A stretch of 64,000 bases of DNA, taken from positions 4,836,001 through 4,900,000 of the forward strand of contig NZ_CP062983.1 in the NCBI RefSeq assembly GCF_015500095.1, in the 5' to 3' direction. A program made the translations under genes and the position numbers. The notes under the pieces were generated by a model. That model was not told the origin of the DNA, made no database searches, and saw only the letters and a program-made list of their open reading frames with translations. This stretch comes from Phototrophicus methaneseepsis. GTDB lineage: Bacteria; Chloroflexota; Anaerolineae; Aggregatilineales; Phototrophicaceae. Position 1 is the stretch's first letter. The number at the start of each line of letters is the position of its first letter. Of this stretch, positions 51,726-61,422 are shown piece after piece.

Positions 51726-52943
51726 ATGACTCAAACTCGACGCATTCTCATCATCAGCCTTGTGCTCCTTGTGGCCGCACTCGCCATTGCTGCCGGGGTC
51801 TTCATCAGCCAACGCAATGCGGACCCTTTCAAAGGGGATGCGGTTACAGATGCCCCCTTCCCTTCGCTGACTTATGCCCTGCAAGCATTTTTGTGGTGGG
51901 ATGAGGGCCAGGTCGGCACCCATCTGGATTGGGTACGGCTCGTCGGGTTTAATACCGTGAAGCAGAACTTCCCCTGGCGGGACCTGGAACCTGAACCCGG
52001 CCAATGGGATTTTTCTCGCAGCGATCTGGTCGTTGAGCGCGTCGAGCGACGCGACCTGTACCTGGTGGCGCGGTTAGGCCAAACGCCAGATTGGGCACAT
52101 AGCAGCGCGTCGACTTCCGATATTCACGTTGATTCACCGCCGGATGACCTCGCTGATTGGGCCAACTACTGCGGCACGGTGGCAGCACACTATAAAGGCC
52201 GTATCCGTGCTTATCAGGTATGGAATGAACCGAACCTCAGCCGGGAATGGGGCGACCAGCCGCCAGACCCCGCCGCTTATGTCGAAATGTTGAGCGTGTG
52301 CAGCAAAGCGATCCGTATTGCAGACCCGGACGCCATTGTGATTTCTGCGGGGCTTTCGCCAACGGGGAATAATGATGCGATCGCAATGCGCGACGACCTG
52401 TATTTACAGGCGCTGTATGATGCGAACTTCCAGCAATTTGTTGACGTGGTCGGCGTCCATGCCCCTGGCTATAACGAACCCGAATATGGTCCGGATGATG
52501 CCGAACAAAATGGCGAAGGCCGCTGGTTCAGCTTCCGGCGTGTTGAAGATTTGCGCAAGATCATGGTGGCGAATGATGACGCCGCCCGCCAGATGGCTAT
52601 TCTCGAATTTGGCTGGACGACCGATACCACAAACCCAGACTACAGTTGGTTCAGTGTGACGGAAGAACAACAGGCGGACTACATCGTGCGCGCCTATACC
52701 TACGCATTAGAAAATTGGTCCCCCTGGGTGGGCCTGATGACGCTCATCTATTTGCCAGACCCACACTGGACGGATGCCGATGAAGAAAGCTGGTGGGCTA
52801 TCGTCGCGCCTGATGGCCGTGTAAGAGAGGCTTTTAGCGCGATTGCGAGTATGCCAAAGACGTGTGGTACGGTAACATTGCCCTATCGTCGACGTGGACA
52901 CCCGGAGTTTAACGGCAGTGAGCCGCCCAGAACTTGCCCTTAG
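51726..52943 (+). CDS. Membrane-anchored GH39-like glycosidase
   Basis: A 405-residue protein with a membrane anchor (ILIISLVLLVAALAIAAGVF) and a GH-A barrel: AYQVWNEPNLSREWG (acid/base Glu near 167), VVGVHAPGYNEPEYG, and MAILEFGWTTDT (nucleophile Glu near 293). ATG 51726 is the start; the frame runs back to 51621 through a terminator. A distinct subfamily from the first two, and closer to the third. Its end overlaps the CopD-like gene. Confidence 0.8.
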   Translation: MTQTRRILIISLVLLVAALAIAAGVFISQRNADPFKGDAVTDAPFPSLTYALQAFLWWDEGQVGTHLDWVRLVGFNTVKQNFPWRDLEPEPGQWDFSRSDLVVERVERRDLYLVARLGQTPDWAHSSASTSDIHVDSPPDDLADWANYCGTVAAHYKGRIRAYQVWNEPNLSREWGDQPPDPAAYVEMLSVCSKAIRIADPDAIVISAGLSPTGNNDAIAMRDDLYLQALYDANFQQFVDVVGVHAPGYNEPEYGPDDAEQNGEGRWFSFRRVEDLRKIMVANDDAARQMAILEFGWTTDTTNPDYSWFSVTEEQQADYIVRAYTYALENWSPWVGLMTLIYLPDPHWTDADEESWWAIVAPDGRVREAFSAIASMPKTCGTVTLPYRRRGHPEFNGSEPPRTCP

Positions 52944-53424
52944 CCTATTCTTCCATCTGACAGCAACCGCTATCTGGATTGGTGGTTTGCTTGTGACGTC
53001 TATCCTGGTTTGGCCGGAAATGCGCCGCGTGCTGGAAAACAGCCCCGCGCTCTACAGCCTGCTCACTCGCTTGCGAAAGCGCTTCTACCCTATCAGCAAT
53101 ATTTGTCTGGCTGTGTTAATCGTAACAGGGCTCTTCCAGATGACTGCTGACACGAATTACGATGGTTTGATGACCTTCAATAATGAGTGGAGCCGGGTCA
53201 TGCTGATAAAGCATATCACGATCGCGCTGATGGCACTCACGGGGTGGTTGCTGCAGTATGGCATCGTCCCTTCTTTGGAGCGCACGACCCTCCTTTTGGA
53301 GCGCAACAAGGGCGACCAAGCAGAGTGGGCTAAATTGCGCCATCGGGAAATCCGCCTGACATGGATTAACGTCTTGCTTGGGCTGGTGATCTTGGGCCTG
53401 AGCGCATGGGCCGGGGCCATTTAA
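52918..53424 (+). CDS. CopD-like membrane protein
   Basis: A four-helix membrane protein of about 168 residues: LSLFFHLTATAIWIGGLLVT (helix 1 with a His), SNICLAVLIVTGLFQMTA, MLIKHITIALMALTGWLLQY (with His), INVLLGLVILGLSAWAGAI. Two conserved histidines in helices 1 and 3 recall CopD/DUF4149-type proteins that bind haem or copper. GTG 52918 with upstream GGAG is preferred to GTG 52894; both overlap the preceding gene. Role unknown. Confidence 0.62.
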   Translation: MSRPELALSLFFHLTATAIWIGGLLVTSILVWPEMRRVLENSPALYSLLTRLRKRFYPISNICLAVLIVTGLFQMTADTNYDGLMTFNNEWSRVMLIKHITIALMALTGWLLQYGIVPSLERTTLLLERNKGDQAEWAKLRHREIRLTWINVLLGLVILGLSAWAGAI

Positions 53425-53516
53425 AGGCAGTGACACCGCAACCTTAGAGCGTGCGGCTTCAGGGTGCCATTTATGAGCCAGGATGGTAACATAGCCCCCA
53501 TGAAGATGATGATGAC

Positions 53517-53544
53517 AACGCGCAACTTAGAATGCGCGTTTTTT
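53517..53544 (+). terminator. Terminator immediately before the GT39-like gene
   Basis: An 8-bp perfect stem AACGCGCA / TGCGCGTT with an 8-nt loop and TTTTTT. Only 17 bases separate it from the next start, so it ends the glycosidase operon or acts as an attenuator for that gene. Confidence 0.85.
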
Positions 53545-53560
53545 GAGGAAGGGTAACAGC

Positions 53561-55612
53561 TTGTCAAGCCGGATAAGCTATGCATTAGCAGTGCTGATTT
53601 TGCTGCTGGCAACCGGATTGCGCCTGTGGGACCTGACAACCGTACCCATTGGTCTGCATGCAGAAGAAGTCCTCTCGCTGCGGCTGAGCGATACGGTTCG
53701 TTCCGGCGACATCCGCGTCTTTTATCCCCTTGGTGAAAGTGATGCCCGCGAAAATCTCTACTATACGGCCCTGGCTTTCACACGGTTAGGGACGGGTACA
53801 GGCTCTATTGGCTACCGCATCATTTCCGTCTTCGCCAATATCATCATGCTAGCCCTAGTCTATACGACGGGCGTGCGGCTGTTTGGCTATCTGGCGGGGC
53901 TTGCCTCTATGGCGCTGCTCGCTGTGATGATGTGGGCCTCTTTGCTGGCACGGCTCGCCATGCCCCAGGCTTTCTTGCCGCTTATGGTCATCGCTGTGAT
54001 GCTTGCTCTGGCGCGCGCCCTCCCTGTTTATCGTCAATATCGCTCAGAAGTGACAAGCGTCACAGCGTTTGCGGCTGTCGGCGCGGCGATTGGCACAGCT
54101 TTTTATGTGCATCCTGCGAGCCTGCTCATTGCGCTGGGGGCTATGGCCTTCATCACATATACAGTCTTTACCCAGCGGCCCCTATCGACCCAACGTCTGA
54201 GCTATATCGGCTTCGCCATTTTGTTGATCTTCATCTTGGCAACGCCTTATTTTCTCTCCAGCATCAACCTGCCGGAGCTTTCAGGCGGGTCCCGGTTATT
54301 TTACACAGATACCAGTTTTTTCCGGTCGATTGCGCCCACGCTGAGCGGGATTCTCTTCGTCGGAGATCGAAACCCGGCCTTTAACTTGCCTGGCCGCCCG
54401 CTCATTGATCTGGTCAGTGGGCTGATTGCGCTGCTTGGGCTGGTCACCTGCATTCGCTACTGGCGCTATCCGCGTTATGCACTCGTGCTGATTATGCTGA
54501 TCTTCCTGGCTCCAGCTGCAATCTGGGCACCGAATGCCCCTAACTTCCCGGCGATGAGCGTCTTATTACCGCCGCTGGCTTTGTGCTTTGGTCTGGGTAT
54601 TTCCTTGATCGTCAACAGCTTACAGTCGCGGTTGGGCATCTTTGCCATCGTAGCCGTGGTCGTTGGTATGGCATTCAATGTGATCTGGACGGTAAACGAT
54701 CTGTTCATCCGATGGCCACAGCTATCTGATGTTGAAGCAGCTTATGAAGGCGATATAGGGCATCTGGCGCGATTCATTGACCAGACCGCGGGCGAGACGC
54801 CCACCGTCGTCTGTCACCGCCGCTACAATGATTTTACCCCTCATGAGGAGCTGAATAATACGCAGCTCACGCTCTTGATGATGAACCGCCCCACTGAGCA
54901 GGTCCGCTTTGTGGATTGCCGCCAGAGTCTTGTCTTCGCTAATGGTGGCGGTCATGAACATATCATCGTCGCAGGGCCAGATGAACTGGAAGGCGTGCAT
55001 CCACGCATTGAAGAATGGCTCTCGCTTGGTGCGCCTCTCAGCGCGGAAAACGACCCCTCCATTGATGAGCGCGTTATTGCAGATTTGCCAGAAGGCGCTG
55101 TGTTGGCGATGGAAGACATCACGGAAATTGTCGCCAGTGAGATGGGGAAGTTTACGACAATTGCGCCTGCTAACTATAACGTACCGGATGCGGAAGGCCA
55201 GCCGGTGGCACCACCGATACGATTTGGCGGCAATGTGACGTGGTTAGGCTACGAAGCCCAGGGTATACCGGTTTATCGCCCTGGCGATATCGTGACGACG
55301 ATTAATTACTGGCGTATTGAAGGCCTGACGCCGCCAGACCTGGTTTTCTTCAACCACGTCCTCAGCGACCCGGTGACGATTGTCGCCCAGCGTGACCAGC
55401 TCAGCGTAGACGCCAGCCGATTAAGAGAACGGGATATTCTGGCTCAGGTGACGTATATCCGGCTGCCGCGTGCACTTTCGCCAGGCAGCTACGGTCTATC
55501 TACAGGGGCTTATCAATGGACGTCACGCCTGCGCCTGGATGTGCTCGATGATGACCAACCGCGTGGTAACAGCCTGATTCTTTATGGAATTGAAGTGGTG
55601 CCGCGTCGCTAA
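53561..55612 (+). CDS. Membrane glycosyltransferase (GT39/PMT-like)
   Basis: A 683-residue integral membrane protein with about ten hydrophobic helices in the first 400 residues (ISYALAVLILLLATGLRLWD, then PIGLHAEEVLSLRLSD, the loop with acidic residues of the GT-C clan) and a soluble extracytoplasmic C-terminal domain. GT-C enzymes transfer a sugar from a lipid carrier to a protein or glycan outside the membrane. A TTG at 53561 follows GAGGAAGGG, which is the best start; TTG 53543 lies inside the terminator. It stands next to the glycosidase cluster, consistent with surface glycan work. Confidence 0.78.
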   Translation: MSSRISYALAVLILLLATGLRLWDLTTVPIGLHAEEVLSLRLSDTVRSGDIRVFYPLGESDARENLYYTALAFTRLGTGTGSIGYRIISVFANIIMLALVYTTGVRLFGYLAGLASMALLAVMMWASLLARLAMPQAFLPLMVIAVMLALARALPVYRQYRSEVTSVTAFAAVGAAIGTAFYVHPASLLIALGAMAFITYTVFTQRPLSTQRLSYIGFAILLIFILATPYFLSSINLPELSGGSRLFYTDTSFFRSIAPTLSGILFVGDRNPAFNLPGRPLIDLVSGLIALLGLVTCIRYWRYPRYALVLIMLIFLAPAAIWAPNAPNFPAMSVLLPPLALCFGLGISLIVNSLQSRLGIFAIVAVVVGMAFNVIWTVNDLFIRWPQLSDVEAAYEGDIGHLARFIDQTAGETPTVVCHRRYNDFTPHEELNNTQLTLLMMNRPTEQVRFVDCRQSLVFANGGGHEHIIVAGPDELEGVHPRIEEWLSLGAPLSAENDPSIDERVIADLPEGAVLAMEDITEIVASEMGKFTTIAPANYNVPDAEGQPVAPPIRFGGNVTWLGYEAQGIPVYRPGDIVTTINYWRIEGLTPPDLVFFNHVLSDPVTIVAQRDQLSVDASRLRERDILAQVTYIRLPRALSPGSYGLSTGAYQWTSRLRLDVLDDDQPRGNSLILYGIEVVPRR

Positions 55613-55656
55613 ACCAAGCGCTAAAATCAATAGTAACAACGCACACAGGATACAAC

Positions 55657-56628
55657 ATGTTTGATATTGTTTTTCTAGGCACCTCGGCTTCTGCACCGTC
55701 GATTCATCGCGGCTTATCGTCTGCGGCTGTGATGGCGGGCGAAGATCGCTTCTTGATTGACTGCGGCGAGGGCACGCAGCGCCAAATTCTGCGCAGCGGT
55801 ATTGGCTTCAAAAAATTAAACCATATTCTGCTCACCCACAGTCACCTGGATCATATCCTGGGACTGGGCGGACTCGTCTCGACCTTCACACGATGGGAAG
55901 CGATTGACGACTTCCAAATATGGGGCGGCACGGCAACACTGCAACGCGTGGAAGATTTGCTATTTAATGTGGTCTTCGCACGCCATCAGCCCCCCGTACC
56001 CGTTCACTTAACGCCTGTTGGTGATGGCGTATTCTATGAACAAAAGAAATTTACGCTGAGCGCCTTCCCGGTACAGCATCGCGGGCCAGATTGCTACGGT
56101 TATGTCTTCCAGGAACATACGCATATGCCCTTCCTGGCTGAAAAAGCCAATGCCCTGGGTATTCCCTTTGGCCCGGAACGCAGCGCACTGGTCCAGGGTC
56201 ACGCCGTCACCCTGGCAGATGGCCGGACAATCCTGCCATCTGATGTCCTGGGCGAACCAGTCCCCGGTGTCAAAATCGCCTTCACTGGCGATGTCGGCAA
56301 TGCAGAGGCGATGCTGCCTTATATCCAGGATGCAGACGCGCTGGTCATCGAGGGCACCTTTATGCAAGAAGAAGCGGATATGGCGCGCCGCTTTGGTCAT
56401 TTGACAATCCATCAAGCCGGGTTGATCGCCCAGGAAGCGAACGTCAAAAATCTGCTCATTACGCATGTCTCACGCCGCTACCGCGAGCGCGATATGGCAG
56501 AAGAAGCGCAAAACGTCTTCCCGAATGCTTACATTGTCCGTGACTTCGATCATTTTGTGATTCGGCGGGATAAACCGATCGTCAAGCAAAAAGCATCATA
56601 TCGTAACAATCCGGAGGATGCATTGTGA
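55657..56628 (+). CDS. rnz: Ribonuclease Z (tRNA 3' processing)
   Basis: Metallo-beta-lactamase-fold endonuclease that removes the 3' trailer of pre-tRNA. The zinc motif HSHLDHILGLGG is at residues 61-72; KIAFTGDVGNAE and NLLITHVSRRY (His) complete the metal ligands. The opening MFDIVFLGTSASAPSIHRGL is typical. At 323 residues it is normal for RNase Z. The stop overlaps the ATG of the methyltransferase gene by 4 bases, so the two are co-translated. Confidence 0.92.
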   Translation: MFDIVFLGTSASAPSIHRGLSSAAVMAGEDRFLIDCGEGTQRQILRSGIGFKKLNHILLTHSHLDHILGLGGLVSTFTRWEAIDDFQIWGGTATLQRVEDLLFNVVFARHQPPVPVHLTPVGDGVFYEQKKFTLSAFPVQHRGPDCYGYVFQEHTHMPFLAEKANALGIPFGPERSALVQGHAVTLADGRTILPSDVLGEPVPGVKIAFTGDVGNAEAMLPYIQDADALVIEGTFMQEEADMARRFGHLTIHQAGLIAQEANVKNLLITHVSRRYRERDMAEEAQNVFPNAYIVRDFDHFVIRRDKPIVKQKASYRNNPEDAL

Positions 56629-57254
56629 CCGATATTGAAACCTACATAACGCAGCTATTCGCGCAGGAAGATGAGGCACTATCCTGGGCACGCTCGGCCC
56701 CGGAGCGTGAACAAATGCCACGCATCAGCGTCGAGCCATTCGAAGGCAAGCTGTTAAACCTGCTTGCACAATTAGTTGGTGCCCGCAAGATCGTAGAAAT
56801 CGGCACATTAGCGGGCTACAGCGGCATCTGGCTGGCCCGCGCCTTGCCAGAAGACGGGCAACTCTACACGCTGGAAATTTCCAGCAAACATGTTGAAGTC
56901 GCACAGGCGAATTTTGAGCGTGCAGGCGTCAGCGACCGCGTGACGATCCAACATGGCGACGCCATAGATCATCTCAATAAGCTGACAGCCAAGGGCCCCT
57001 TTGATATGGTCTTTCTGGATGCCAAACGCGATCAATATCTTGACTATCTGAAATGGGCTGTCGTGAACTTGCGCATAGGCGGCCTTTTAGTTTCCCACAA
57101 TGCGCATCGAGGAGCATTGGCGGCCCAACAGCCCGACAATGAAGATGCTGCCATGATGAATCAATTCCTGCATGCCGTGGCAGAACATCCTCAATTGACG
57201 GCAACGATCATCAGCATGGGGGATGGCATGCTCGTTGCGCGCAAAACGAGCTAA
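56625..57254 (+). CDS. O-methyltransferase (class I SAM-dependent)
   Basis: A 209-residue enzyme of the CCoAOMT/YrrM type: GKLLNLLAQLVGARKIVEIG, then TLAGYSGIWLARALPEDGQL (motif I), YTLEISSKHVEVAQANFERA, and PFDMVFLDAKRDQYLDYLKW (metal-binding Asp), ending GGLLVSHNAHRGAL. It uses Mg2+ and SAM on a hydroxyl group. In most members the last sequence has a conserved Asp-Asn pair; here it reads HNAHRG. Translationally coupled to rnz. Confidence 0.88.
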   Translation: MTDIETYITQLFAQEDEALSWARSAPEREQMPRISVEPFEGKLLNLLAQLVGARKIVEIGTLAGYSGIWLARALPEDGQLYTLEISSKHVEVAQANFERAGVSDRVTIQHGDAIDHLNKLTAKGPFDMVFLDAKRDQYLDYLKWAVVNLRIGGLLVSHNAHRGALAAQQPDNEDAAMMNQFLHAVAEHPQLTATIISMGDGMLVARKTS

Positions 57255-57412
57255 TGTAACCATGTCTTTTGCGCTTGTACCCTTTCCCTATTACAATGAG
57301 ATTACGATCGTGTAACGTCCTTTTTGCAACCTTCTGGTTCAAAATGGGGTCTCTGTAGATATACGGCACTGACACACGTCATTTGGTCATCAATCGACAT
57401 AGGGAAAGTGAT

Positions 57413-58216
57413 ATGAAACGTTTAACTCCTAAGACTTTACTTTTGCTTCTTGTCTTACTCATGATGTTTACAGGCGTGAGTGCCGTTTTTGCCGATGGAA
57501 CAGTCTCCACAACCTGCCCAGGCTCCCTCGCAACCCGCCTGAGCGTGGGCGACATGGGCCGCGTCGCACGCTCCTTCAGCACCCTGCGCACAGCACCCGC
57601 TGGCGAAGCCATCGCCGTGTATCCATATGGTACGACGTTTACAGTCGTCGGCGCAGCAACCTGCGCGGGCAATTTGCTGTATGTGCAGATTGATTATGGC
57701 AGTGGGATCGTCGGATGGGCGAATGAAAGCCAGGTCGTCAGTGATTATGGTAGCCAGTACTGGCTGGAACCTTACACTGGCCCGACAGTCACCCCGCCCA
57801 CGCCAACCGTCACACCCACCACACCCACCGTGACACCTGTCACACCGACAGTCACACCCGTCACTGTAACGCCAACACCTGCGACACCCACACCCGTTAC
57901 AGTAACGCCGCTGCCCACCTCCATGCCGCCCTGCGCCGCTTCCTTACCGCCGCGCCTCGAAGTTGGTGACATGGGTATGGTCGCAGGTGCCTTCAGCACG
58001 CTGCGCAATGCACCTGCTGGCACGCCGATCCAGGTTTACCCGCATGGGACGCGCTTCGAAGTCCTGGAAGGACCTATTTGCGCCGGGTTCGGTCCGCTGA
58101 CGTGGTACAAGATCCACTATCTGGAAAGCGGTGCAGAAGGTTGGGCGTCCGAAAGCCAGCGTTATAGCATCTATGGCTCCGATATGTACTGGCTGGAAGA
58201 AGCCGCAGAAGGCTAA
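57413..58216 (+). CDS. Secreted protein with two SH3-like domains
   Basis: A 267-residue secreted protein. A signal peptide (TLLLLLVLLMMFTGVSAVFA) is followed by two homologous domains: residues 30-120 (TRLSVGDMGRVARSFSTLRT ... GIVGWANESQVV) and 180-265 (PRLEVGDMGMVAGAFSTLRN ... GAEGWASESQRY). They share YPYGTTF/YPHGTRF and have paired cysteines, and are joined by a Thr-Pro-Val repeat linker. They look like SH3b domains that bind wall material. AGGGAAAG precedes ATG 57413. Confidence 0.78.
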   Translation: MKRLTPKTLLLLLVLLMMFTGVSAVFADGTVSTTCPGSLATRLSVGDMGRVARSFSTLRTAPAGEAIAVYPYGTTFTVVGAATCAGNLLYVQIDYGSGIVGWANESQVVSDYGSQYWLEPYTGPTVTPPTPTVTPTTPTVTPVTPTVTPVTVTPTPATPTPVTVTPLPTSMPPCAASLPPRLEVGDMGMVAGAFSTLRNAPAGTPIQVYPHGTRFEVLEGPICAGFGPLTWYKIHYLESGAEGWASESQRYSIYGSDMYWLEEAAEG

Positions 58217-58259
58217 GCGGGCAAACAAGCCAACTGCCTTGTCAGCATATAGGCAAATA

Positions 58260-58292
58260 AAAAGGGGATGTGATATTGACACATCCCCTTTT
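58260..58292. terminator. Bidirectional terminator between SH3 gene and rimO
   Basis: A 13-bp perfect stem AAAAGGGGATGTG / CACATCCCCTTTT with loop ATATTGA. Confidence 0.9.
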
Positions 58293-58312
58293 GTATGAAA
58301 TGTTAGGCCCAG

Positions 58313-59764
58313 CTAGTTGATGTTGTTGAGATCAATCATGCCTTCGCTAATGACCTGCCCCGGCTGGATCACGAGAGGCTCTTGTACATCCACGGTAGCA
58401 ATGAGGTCATAGGTCGTCGCGCCCGTGATGCGCACCGGGACGATTTCCCCTGGAGGCAGTTCGCCCTCGACCAATACATAACCATCAATCTCAGGTGCGT
58501 CGCGGTAGCTGCGGCCCAGGCTGATCGTCTGCCCGGTATCATTGCCGTCTTCATCTTCTGCCGCACCGTGCCCTTCTACGAGAATATCGAGCGTCTTACC
58601 CACTAAAGCCTGGTTCTTCGCAAGGCTGATGCCCTGCTGCAAGCCCATCAACTGCTCATAACGGGCCTGCTTGACTTCATCATGAACCTGATCAGGTAAT
58701 GTGGCGCTGGGCGTCCCCAATTCGTAGCTGTATGTGAAGGCCCCCACGCGGTCGAATTGTAAATCTTTGACAAACTGCATCAAACCCGCGAATTCTTCGT
58801 CTGTTTCGCCAGGGTAGCCCACGATAAATGTGGTCCGCACAGCCAGGTTGGGGATAATCGAGCGCATCTTACCAATCGTGTTATAAACCCAATCCACATT
58901 GGCCGGGCGCTTCATCCGCTTGAGCACTTCCCGGTTGCCATGCTGCAAAGGAATATCGAGATACGGCAGCACCTGCTCATGGCGGGCCATCGTCTCCATT
59001 AAACGCTCCGTCACGTAACCTGGATACGCGTACATGATGCGAAGCCAGGGAATGTTAGGCGCGGCTTCGCAAATAGCATCCAGCAGATGCGCGAGGCCGT
59101 CTTTAAGGCCCAGATCATAGCCGTAATCGGTAGAATCCTGGGCGATGAGCATAATCTCTTTAACGCCAATTTCCTGCAAACGCACAGCTTCCGCGACGAT
59201 GCTCTCCATCGGGCGGCTAACAGCCGTGCCCTTAATCTTAGGAATCGCGCAGAAGGCACACGGACGACGACAGCCATCAGCGATTTTCAGGTAAGCACTG
59301 GCACCCTGTACGCTGGCACGCAGCACACCGCGCTCATCCAAACCCACTACCTTGGCATCTGTCGGCAGATGATAGAGCGGCTGTGGGTGCTTACGTTGGC
59401 GCAGGCGCGTCACCAGGTCAAAGATATCCATCCAGCGGCGCGTGCCAATAACGCCATCCAGGCCGGGCACATCCTGCACAAGCGTTTCCCCATAGCGCTG
59501 GGAAAGGCACCCGGCAGCGATGACCACCTGATTACCGCGTTTGAGCTCAACCAGTTGGCGCAGCATATCGACGCTTTCTTGCTTGGCACTGTTGATAAAG
59601 CCGCAGGTATTCACGATGAGCACCTCGGCTTCTTCCGGCACGCTCACGCCAATCATGCCCTGCTGATTGAGCACCTGGGCGATACTTTCGCTATCAACCG
59701 TGTTTTTAGAGCAGCCGAGACTGAGCAAAAAATACTTGTCCCGGCGTTGGGTTGCAGTCGTCAT
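58313..59764 (-). CDS. rimO: Ribosomal protein S12 methylthiotransferase RimO
   Basis: Radical-SAM enzyme that adds a methylthio group to Asp88 of ribosomal protein S12, using two [4Fe-4S] clusters. The N-terminal UPF0004 domain opens KYFLLSLGCSKNTVDSESIA, with later cysteines NTCGFINSAK and AAGCLSQRYG. The radical-SAM motif is DGCRRPCAFCAIPKIKG (CxxxCxxC). A TRAM domain with an inserted acidic loop (VEGHGAAEDEDGNDTG) closes the protein. The GCSKNTVD pattern distinguishes it from MiaB. 483 residues. Confidence 0.94.
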   Translation of the reverse strand: MTTATQRRDKYFLLSLGCSKNTVDSESIAQVLNQQGMIGVSVPEEAEVLIVNTCGFINSAKQESVDMLRQLVELKRGNQVVIAAGCLSQRYGETLVQDVPGLDGVIGTRRWMDIFDLVTRLRQRKHPQPLYHLPTDAKVVGLDERGVLRASVQGASAYLKIADGCRRPCAFCAIPKIKGTAVSRPMESIVAEAVRLQEIGVKEIMLIAQDSTDYGYDLGLKDGLAHLLDAICEAAPNIPWLRIMYAYPGYVTERLMETMARHEQVLPYLDIPLQHGNREVLKRMKRPANVDWVYNTIGKMRSIIPNLAVRTTFIVGYPGETDEEFAGLMQFVKDLQFDRVGAFTYSYELGTPSATLPDQVHDEVKQARYEQLMGLQQGISLAKNQALVGKTLDILVEGHGAAEDEDGNDTGQTISLGRSYRDAPEIDGYVLVEGELPPGEIVPVRITGATTYDLIATVDVQEPLVIQPGQVISEGMIDLNNIN

Positions 59765-59906
59765 AGAGTTTTATCGTTCCGTATTGACCAAATTTGACGG
59801 TATTTGACTGATGATATTGCCGATAGCTGTACTTAAAGACATCGGCATTGCAAGTTGTGTCTACTATTATACAGGTTTCGAGGCATGGCCCCAGGCTGAG
59901 CCTGCC

Positions 59907-61241
59907 TTAAGGTTTCTGCGTTGGCAGGTTCGATGGCGTCACACGCGGCGGCAAAATTGCTGTTGCCGTAGGTTCAACGGTATGGGTCGGGACCACGGTC
60001 GCGCTCGGTGCCAGGGTTGGCGTCAATGTCGGCGTGGCAGTATCGACCAACACATCCGTTGGTTGCGGGCCAACTTCGCCACTGCCAGTATTATCTGCCC
60101 CATTATCGACATCCGTTCCAGGTGTCGCCGTTGCCTCAGATGAGAACAGCGGCGTCGGCGATGGTGCATTATTCTGGGCTGAAGAAGCGGCATCGACGGT
60201 GCTGGTTGGTGAGATAGCCGAACTATCAGAGAACAGCGGCGTCGGCGTTGGCGCATTGGATTGCACCCCGCCTGAGCCAATCGGCGTCTGCGATTCTTCA
60301 ACCTCGGCCGGGAGTGTTGGCTGTGTTGACGCTTGCGTCACTGCGGAAGTCGGCTGCAGGCCTTCATTTGCCTGTTCCATATCCACGCCCGATGGTGAAA
60401 AGACCACGTTCACTTGTTGGCCGCGCACGCCAAGAGGCTCCAACTCGCGCCCATTGAAGTTAATCATCACGGCGGCGGCATTGGCGACGGATAATTCAAT
60501 TTGCTGGCTGGCCTCACTGCGAAATGTCTCGCCTGCCGTCGCAATGCCGGAAAACTGCTCAACGCCATCCGCAATGACGCGCATCCAGGAGCGCTGGAGC
60601 AGCTCAATTTCTATAGAGACACCGCTAGCGAAGAAGTCATTATTCGTCGTGGTATCCACAATCTGGCTGTCTTCGACAGCGGGCATAGGCGTCCATGTAG
60701 GGGTATATGTCTCTGTCGGAGGGCCAGCTACAGCAGCAACTTCTGTCGGCGCTTCTGGCGTGGCATCAACAGGTTGAAGGTTCAGCAACTGCACAGAGAT
60801 GTAAACCACAACGAGCAGCGCCGCTAACCCGACCAATCCCTGAACCAGGGTCGTCAGGAAGGTGCGACGACGAGCATCCCGTGCCGCGTTAACTTCCACA
60901 ATCGGCAGCGCCGGGGGCGTATCGGTAATTTTGCGCGGCGCACGCGGCACCACATCATTTGCCTCTTTACGCCGCCCGAAAAGGCCACTTTTCTTGCCAT
61001 TATCCTGGCGAGCTGCTTCGTAATAGCTGAGGACGGTGCCTTCATTCAACTGCAAATAGCGCGCATAGTTACGCAGCAAGCCGCGCACCTGAACTTCTGT
61101 TTCTGCGACATCGAATTCCCCCGCTTCGAAGCGCTCCAGAACGTTACGCCGGATGCGCAGCGCGCTAACAGCATCATCTAATGTAATTTCTCGGGTTTCT
61201 CGACTTTCGCGGAGATAGCGCCCTAAAGCCGTTGGATCCAT
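59907..61241 (-). CDS. RodZ-like cytoskeleton/wall protein
   Basis: A 444-residue protein: an Xre-type helix-turn-helix (residues 1-75, LGRYLRESRETREITLDDAV and VRGLLRNYARYLQLNEGTVL), a linker, one membrane helix (TTLVQGLVGLAALLVVVYIS), then an extracytoplasmic domain of the RodZ C-terminal type (IELLQRSWMRVIADGVEQF) and a Ser/Thr/Pro-rich tail. RodZ connects MreB with wall synthesis. Here the tail is long, ending PPRVTPSNLPTQKP, and unusual. ATG 61241 starts the HTH; the frame extends 30 codons upstream. Next to rplI and murJ. Confidence 0.82.
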   Translation of the reverse strand: MDPTALGRYLRESRETREITLDDAVSALRIRRNVLERFEAGEFDVAETEVQVRGLLRNYARYLQLNEGTVLSYYEAARQDNGKKSGLFGRRKEANDVVPRAPRKITDTPPALPIVEVNAARDARRRTFLTTLVQGLVGLAALLVVVYISVQLLNLQPVDATPEAPTEVAAVAGPPTETYTPTWTPMPAVEDSQIVDTTTNNDFFASGVSIEIELLQRSWMRVIADGVEQFSGIATAGETFRSEASQQIELSVANAAAVMINFNGRELEPLGVRGQQVNVVFSPSGVDMEQANEGLQPTSAVTQASTQPTLPAEVEESQTPIGSGGVQSNAPTPTPLFSDSSAISPTSTVDAASSAQNNAPSPTPLFSSEATATPGTDVDNGADNTGSGEVGPQPTDVLVDTATPTLTPTLAPSATVVPTHTVEPTATAILPPRVTPSNLPTQKP

Positions 61242-61422
61242 TCTCGTCAACTCATCTATACCTACAGGTATACCGATATAGCAGCGCCCCCACATCGGCA
61301 CCCCAGATAAATAAGCCCCACAGGACATCATGACCAGCGGGGCTAGTATACCGTATCGTTTTGTTCGTTGCTCTTAAATATACCGCAACGTAACGAATGC
61401 CGTACTTAAGGCGTGTCGTTTC

